DNA of 8,845 nucleotides, from positions 1 to 8,845 of the forward strand of contig JBFELL010000118.1 of the NCBI GenBank assembly GCA_041552135.1, read 5' to 3'. The notes beneath the pieces were generated by a model, which did not search any database, was not told the origin of the DNA, and saw only the letters and a list, made by a program, of their open reading frames with translations. This document shows positions 6,432 through 8,845 of the stretch, in pieces. The position numbers were made by a program, and so were the translations under genes. The stretch comes from SZUA-186 sp041552135 (GTDB taxonomy: Bacteria > Pseudomonadota > Gammaproteobacteria > UBA9214). Positions within the stretch are counted from its first letter, which is position 1. Every line of letters starts with the position of its first letter.

Positions 6432-7952
6432 TTATTCAGTCTCCAGTCGGGCGGCGGGTGCGCCGCGCAGCAGTTTGCCGAGCAGCAACGTGCGCTCGGT
6501 GCGGGACAGGCCGGTGAAGAAGAAGCCGGTCAGGTAGACCAGGCCGCATGCTACGACCTTGAAGCACAGCAGGCCAAGGCTGTCTGTCGCCAGCCACTGG
6601 TCGAGTGCCGCGGCGACGCCGAGCATCGGCAGCAGGGCGGGCAGCGACGGCCAGACCACTGTGCCCAGGAACGCAGTCGCGGAGACGCCGCTGTGGCGGC
6701 AGGCGCGCGGCAGGATGAATGCCGCCTCCACCAGCAGCACGGCGGCGAGCGTGCCAAGGGCGGCACCCGGCAGGCCGAAGGCGGCGATCAGCGCCATCGA
6801 CAGCAGCAGGTTGAGGGCGGCAGAGATCAGCATGGCGATGGCCAGGAAACGGTGCTGGCCGGTCATGCCGAGGATGTTGGCGGCGTTCAGCTGCAGCGTC
6901 ACCGGGATCAGGGCGAGCAGCAGGATGCGCAGCAGGTCCGCGGACTCGGCAAACTCCGCGCCGAGCCAGAGCTGGATGAACTCCGGGGCGTAGTAATACA
7001 GCAGGCCGATGCCGGGCACGGCCAGTGCCAGCAGGAAACGCGTGCCGTCTGTCATGATGCGGCGGATGGCGTCATGGTCGCCGCGGCCGTGCAGCTGCGA
7101 GACCAGCGGCATCAGGGCGTTGGAGAACTGCTTGTTCAGCAGGAAGGTGTACTCGCTGACCCTGGCCGCCACGGCATACAGCGCGACGGCCGAGAGCGGC
7201 AGGAACAGCTTGATCACCACCGGGTCGAGCCGCAGGGTCACCAGCACGGCGACATTGGCCATGAAGGCATAGACCGAGAAGGACAGCAGCGGCCGGATGT
7301 TCTGCAGCGACATCAGCCGCCAGCTCAGCGAGAAGCCGGGCAGCAGCCGGTAGGCCAGCGGGATCAGGGCCAGCGAGGTGCCGACCATGGTCAGGGCGGT
7401 GCTGATCGCCAGCCCGGTGATGCCGTGGCCGGCCTCCAGCAACAGGTAGACCAGGCCGGCGTTGACGAGCACCATGACCAGCTCGACGGCATTGACGATG
7501 TGCATGCGCCCGGCGCCGGACAGGGCCGCCTTGAACAGGCTCGCGGGGAAGTTCAGCGACACGGCCAGGCCGAGTATCCAGATGACCGGCAGGAACAGGC
7601 CGTGCTGGCTTTCCGACAGATCAAACCAGCCGGCGGCGGGGGCGGCGAGCGCCATGACCAGCACCAGGCTCAGCAGGCCGATGAGCGTATAGAGCAGCAG
7701 CAGGCTGGCCAGGGCGCGGTTGCGGCCGGCCTCGTCGCCGGCACCGGTCGCCTCGGCGACCGTCTTCACCGCGGCGGTGGCGAAGCCGAAATCCATCAGG
7801 CCGAAGATCCCGATCACCGCGAAGATCAGCGACCACAGGCCGAAGGTATCCATGCCCAGCTGGCCGATGATGTACGGCGTCATCAGGAAGACCACCACCA
7901 TGCTCACGGCAAAGCGCAGGTAGTTGGTGGCGATGTTCAGGATCCAGTGCAT
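6432..7952 (-). CDS. Wzx-like oligosaccharide flippase (MOP superfamily polysaccharide transporter)
   Basis: This 506-residue protein is almost wholly hydrophobic, with about 12-14 likely membrane segments (for example around residues 15-30, 40-62, 82-108, 118-140, 153-172, 178-200, 225-240, 303-322, 340-360, 368-392, 395-415, 430-450 and 460-480). Length and layout fit the polysaccharide_synt / MATE-like fold. The N-terminus has the NYLRF...PYIIGQLGMDTFGLW pattern usual in these flippases, followed by a charged loop near residues 62-80. Wzx proteins move undecaprenyl-diphosphate-linked repeat units across the inner membrane for Wzy-dependent polymerisation. The ATG at 7950-7952 is chosen because it follows the upstream stop by 18 bases and begins the conserved first helix. 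Its ribosome site is weak (GCGGAC). It ends with TAA one base before the acyltransferase. An O-antigen, capsule or exopolysaccharide substrate cannot be distinguished. Being a flippase rather than a permease of another MOP subgroup rests on context. Confidence 0.9.
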   Translation of the reverse strand: MHWILNIATNYLRFAVSMVVVFLMTPYIIGQLGMDTFGLWSLIFAVIGIFGLMDFGFATAAVKTVAEATGAGDEAGRNRALASLLLLYTLIGLLSLVLVMALAAPAAGWFDLSESQHGLFLPVIWILGLAVSLNFPASLFKAALSGAGRMHIVNAVELVMVLVNAGLVYLLLEAGHGITGLAISTALTMVGTSLALIPLAYRLLPGFSLSWRLMSLQNIRPLLSFSVYAFMANVAVLVTLRLDPVVIKLFLPLSAVALYAVAARVSEYTFLLNKQFSNALMPLVSQLHGRGDHDAIRRIMTDGTRFLLALAVPGIGLLYYYAPEFIQLWLGAEFAESADLLRILLLALIPVTLQLNAANILGMTGQHRFLAIAMLISAALNLLLSMALIAAFGLPGAALGTLAAVLLVEAAFILPRACRHSGVSATAFLGTVVWPSLPALLPMLGVAAALDQWLATDSLGLLCFKVVACGLVYLTGFFFTGLSRTERTLLLGKLLRGAPAARLETE

Positions 7953-7970
7953 CGGTGCTGTCCGCGTTGC

Positions 7971-8845
7971 CTAGACGCCGGCCTCGGCGCGCATGATGTG
8001 GAACACGTCGGTGATGCACTCCGAGCGTACCGGCGGCGGCACGTTCGACAGCAGCGAGGCGTCCGAGTCCGGGTGGTCCGGGTGGTAGCCGTGCATGCCG
8101 GTAATGGGCCTGGTGCCCATGTGGCTCGGCACGATGATGACGCCGGCATCGAGCAGGAAGATCAGCTCGCCGTACTGCTGGCCGTCGAAATCGCAGCCCA
8201 GCGCGGCCAGTTCCTCTTCCGGCAGGATGCGGCCCTCGGGGATCGTGTTGAGCAGCGCGGTGATCCGCCGGCGCGCCTCGTCGCTTTTGAACCAGAAGCG
8301 TGCCATGGTCGAGTCGTAGGTCGCGATGAAGTCGCGGCCCTCGTTCAGGCCGAGTTCGTCCACCCGGCGGCCGATGTCGACGGTGTGCTCGACCGTGGCC
8401 ATGCCGTGATCGGAGCACACGAACAGGCGCACCTCGTCGTAGTGCTCGCGCGCCAGCGCCATGAGTTCGCGCAGGCGCTGCTCGTACCATTCGAGCTTGG
8501 CGTCGACCTGCTCGCTGGACTTGCCGACCTGGTGCAGCAGGGCGTCCATCGAGGCCATGTAGTGGAAGGCACACGGGATCTCGCATTCAGCCAGGCTGGC
8601 CTTCAGCGACTCCAGGTTGGCATCCTCGCCCTGGCGCCAGTCGGAGCAGTGATACTTCGTGCCGGAACGCTCGAGGCGGTCGAAGATGCTCTCGCCCTTG
8701 TTCATGCCGCCGGGCCGGAACAGGTCGCGCTTCTCGCAGTAGTCGAAGCGGTCGATCAGCCGGAAGGGCATGTTGTAGAGCTGGAAATAGCCCTGGAAGC
8801 CGTAGGCGCGCTTGACCAGCTTGCTGATCCAGTTGCGTACGCGGC
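7971..8845 (-). CDS. Type I phosphodiesterase / nucleotide pyrophosphatase family protein (alkaline phosphatase superfamily), 5' end missing
   Basis: The frame stays open to the window edge at 8845, so the N-terminus is missing; the ATG at 8769-8771 is internal, because about 24 codons upstream are coding (reading WISKLVKRAYGFQGYFQLYN). The visible part carries the distal metal-ligand motifs of the NPP/alkaline phosphatase fold. These are a D-x-x-x-H motif (MDALLHQVG, about 8532-8546), the SDHGM motif (about 8400-8411) and a third His in GMHGYHP (about 8082-8099). The Thr/Ser nucleophile and first metal Asp would lie in the missing part. Enzymes of this family hydrolyse or transfer phosphodiesters and phosphonates at a bimetal centre. 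The substrate cannot be told from sequence. Position at the head of a glycan operon suggests action on a sugar-phosphate, nucleotide-sugar or lipid-phosphate, or on a phosphate substituent of the glycan; this is inference. It ends with TAG, 18 bases before the flippase start. Confidence 0.85.
   Translation of the reverse strand, partial: RVRNWISKLVKRAYGFQGYFQLYNMPFRLIDRFDYCEKRDLFRPGGMNKGESIFDRLERSGTKYHCSDWRQGEDANLESLKASLAECEIPCAFHYMASMDALLHQVGKSSEQVDAKLEWYEQRLRELMALAREHYDEVRLFVCSDHGMATVEHTVDIGRRVDELGLNEGRDFIATYDSTMARFWFKSDEARRRITALLNTIPEGRILPEEELAALGCDFDGQQYGELIFLLDAGVIIVPSHMGTRPITGMHGYHPDHPDSDASLLSNVPPPVRSECITDVFHIMRAEAGV

Larger units (their letters stand above)
1..8845 (-). other. Single polysaccharide-biosynthesis operon, all genes on the minus strand
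   Basis: Every gene in the window is on the minus strand, and stop and start codons touch or overlap at nearly every junction. Four-base ATGA overlaps occur at 4453-4456, 3317-3320, 2178-2181 and 921-924. An 8-base overlap occurs at 5783-5790, and the lipoprotein/ATPase junction overlaps by 8 to 26 bases. The flippase and acyltransferase are one base apart, and the phosphodiesterase and flippase 18 bases apart. There is no room for an internal terminator or a conventional intergenic promoter. The promoter must lie upstream of 8845 and the terminator beyond position 1. Co-transcription is inferred from layout, not shown. Confidence 0.85.

Noticed and set aside
2673..6517. Long plus-strand open frames at 2673-3359, 3656-4492, 4642-5436 and 5915-6517
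   Set aside because: Each is the antisense shadow of a glycosyltransferase or the acyltransferase; no motifs, signal peptides or ribosome sites support them.
7953..7970. Possible internal promoter or terminator between phosphodiesterase and flippase
   Set aside because: Only 18 bases, with no hairpin plus T-run and no -10/-35 spacing; it is simply a short spacer with a weak ribosome site.
8067..8084. Two-copy 9-base repeat GTCCGGGTG near the end of the phosphodiesterase
   Set aside because: It encodes a His-Pro-Asp doublet in the GMHGYHPDHPDSD segment, which follows the metal-binding His in a usual way for this superfamily; no evidence of a mobile or regulatory repeat.

Overview
The window is a dense block of an exopolysaccharide or surface-glycan biosynthesis locus, apparently chromosomal, from a GC-rich proteobacterium. 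A gammaproteobacterium is my best guess from the protein style; nothing here, such as an rRNA, fixes the taxon. All eight genes lie on the minus strand, so transcription runs from the high coordinates to the low ones. The first and last genes run off the window. The only non-coding DNA is 18 bases at 7953-7970 and one base at 6431. Five of the seven junctions overlap by 4 or 8 bases (four of them ATGA stop/start overlaps), a sixth overlaps by 8 to 26 bases depending on the start chosen, and one has the single spacer base. This is the layout of one translationally coupled operon. No promoter, terminator, RNA gene, mobile element or CRISPR array is visible.

Order in the direction of transcription: (1) the 3' part of an alkaline-phosphatase-superfamily type I phosphodiesterase / nucleotide pyrophosphatase (7971 to beyond 8845); (2) a Wzx-type lipid-linked oligosaccharide flippase (6432-7952); (3) a left-handed beta-helix (hexapeptide repeat) acyltransferase (5783-6430); (4-6) three consecutive GT4/GT-B glycosyltransferases (4453-5790, 3317-4456, 2178-3320); (7) a small PEGA-like lipoprotein (1822-2181); (8) an ExeA/GspA-like AAA ATPase (921-1847); (9) the 5' part of a Wzz/GumC-type polysaccharide co-polymerase (1-924). 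Items 4-6 are three genes, so the nine numbers cover eight complete or partial genes plus the second and third GT4 counted separately: in total one phosphodiesterase, one flippase, one acyltransferase, three glycosyltransferases, one lipoprotein, one ATPase and one co-polymerase.

Inferred working model: the three glycosyltransferases build a lipid-linked repeat unit on the cytoplasmic face, the beta-helix enzyme acylates a sugar, Wzx flips the unit, and the co-polymerase sets chain length during periplasmic polymerisation. The Wzy polymerase, the initiating phosphoglycosyl transferase and the outer-membrane export channel are not in the window and should lie outside it. The most unusual part is the 3' end of the operon. 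There an outer-membrane-type PEGA lipoprotein, an ExeA-like ATPase and a co-polymerase with an unusually long acidic cytoplasmic N-terminus are encoded in a row and coupled, where many loci carry a tyrosine autokinase instead.
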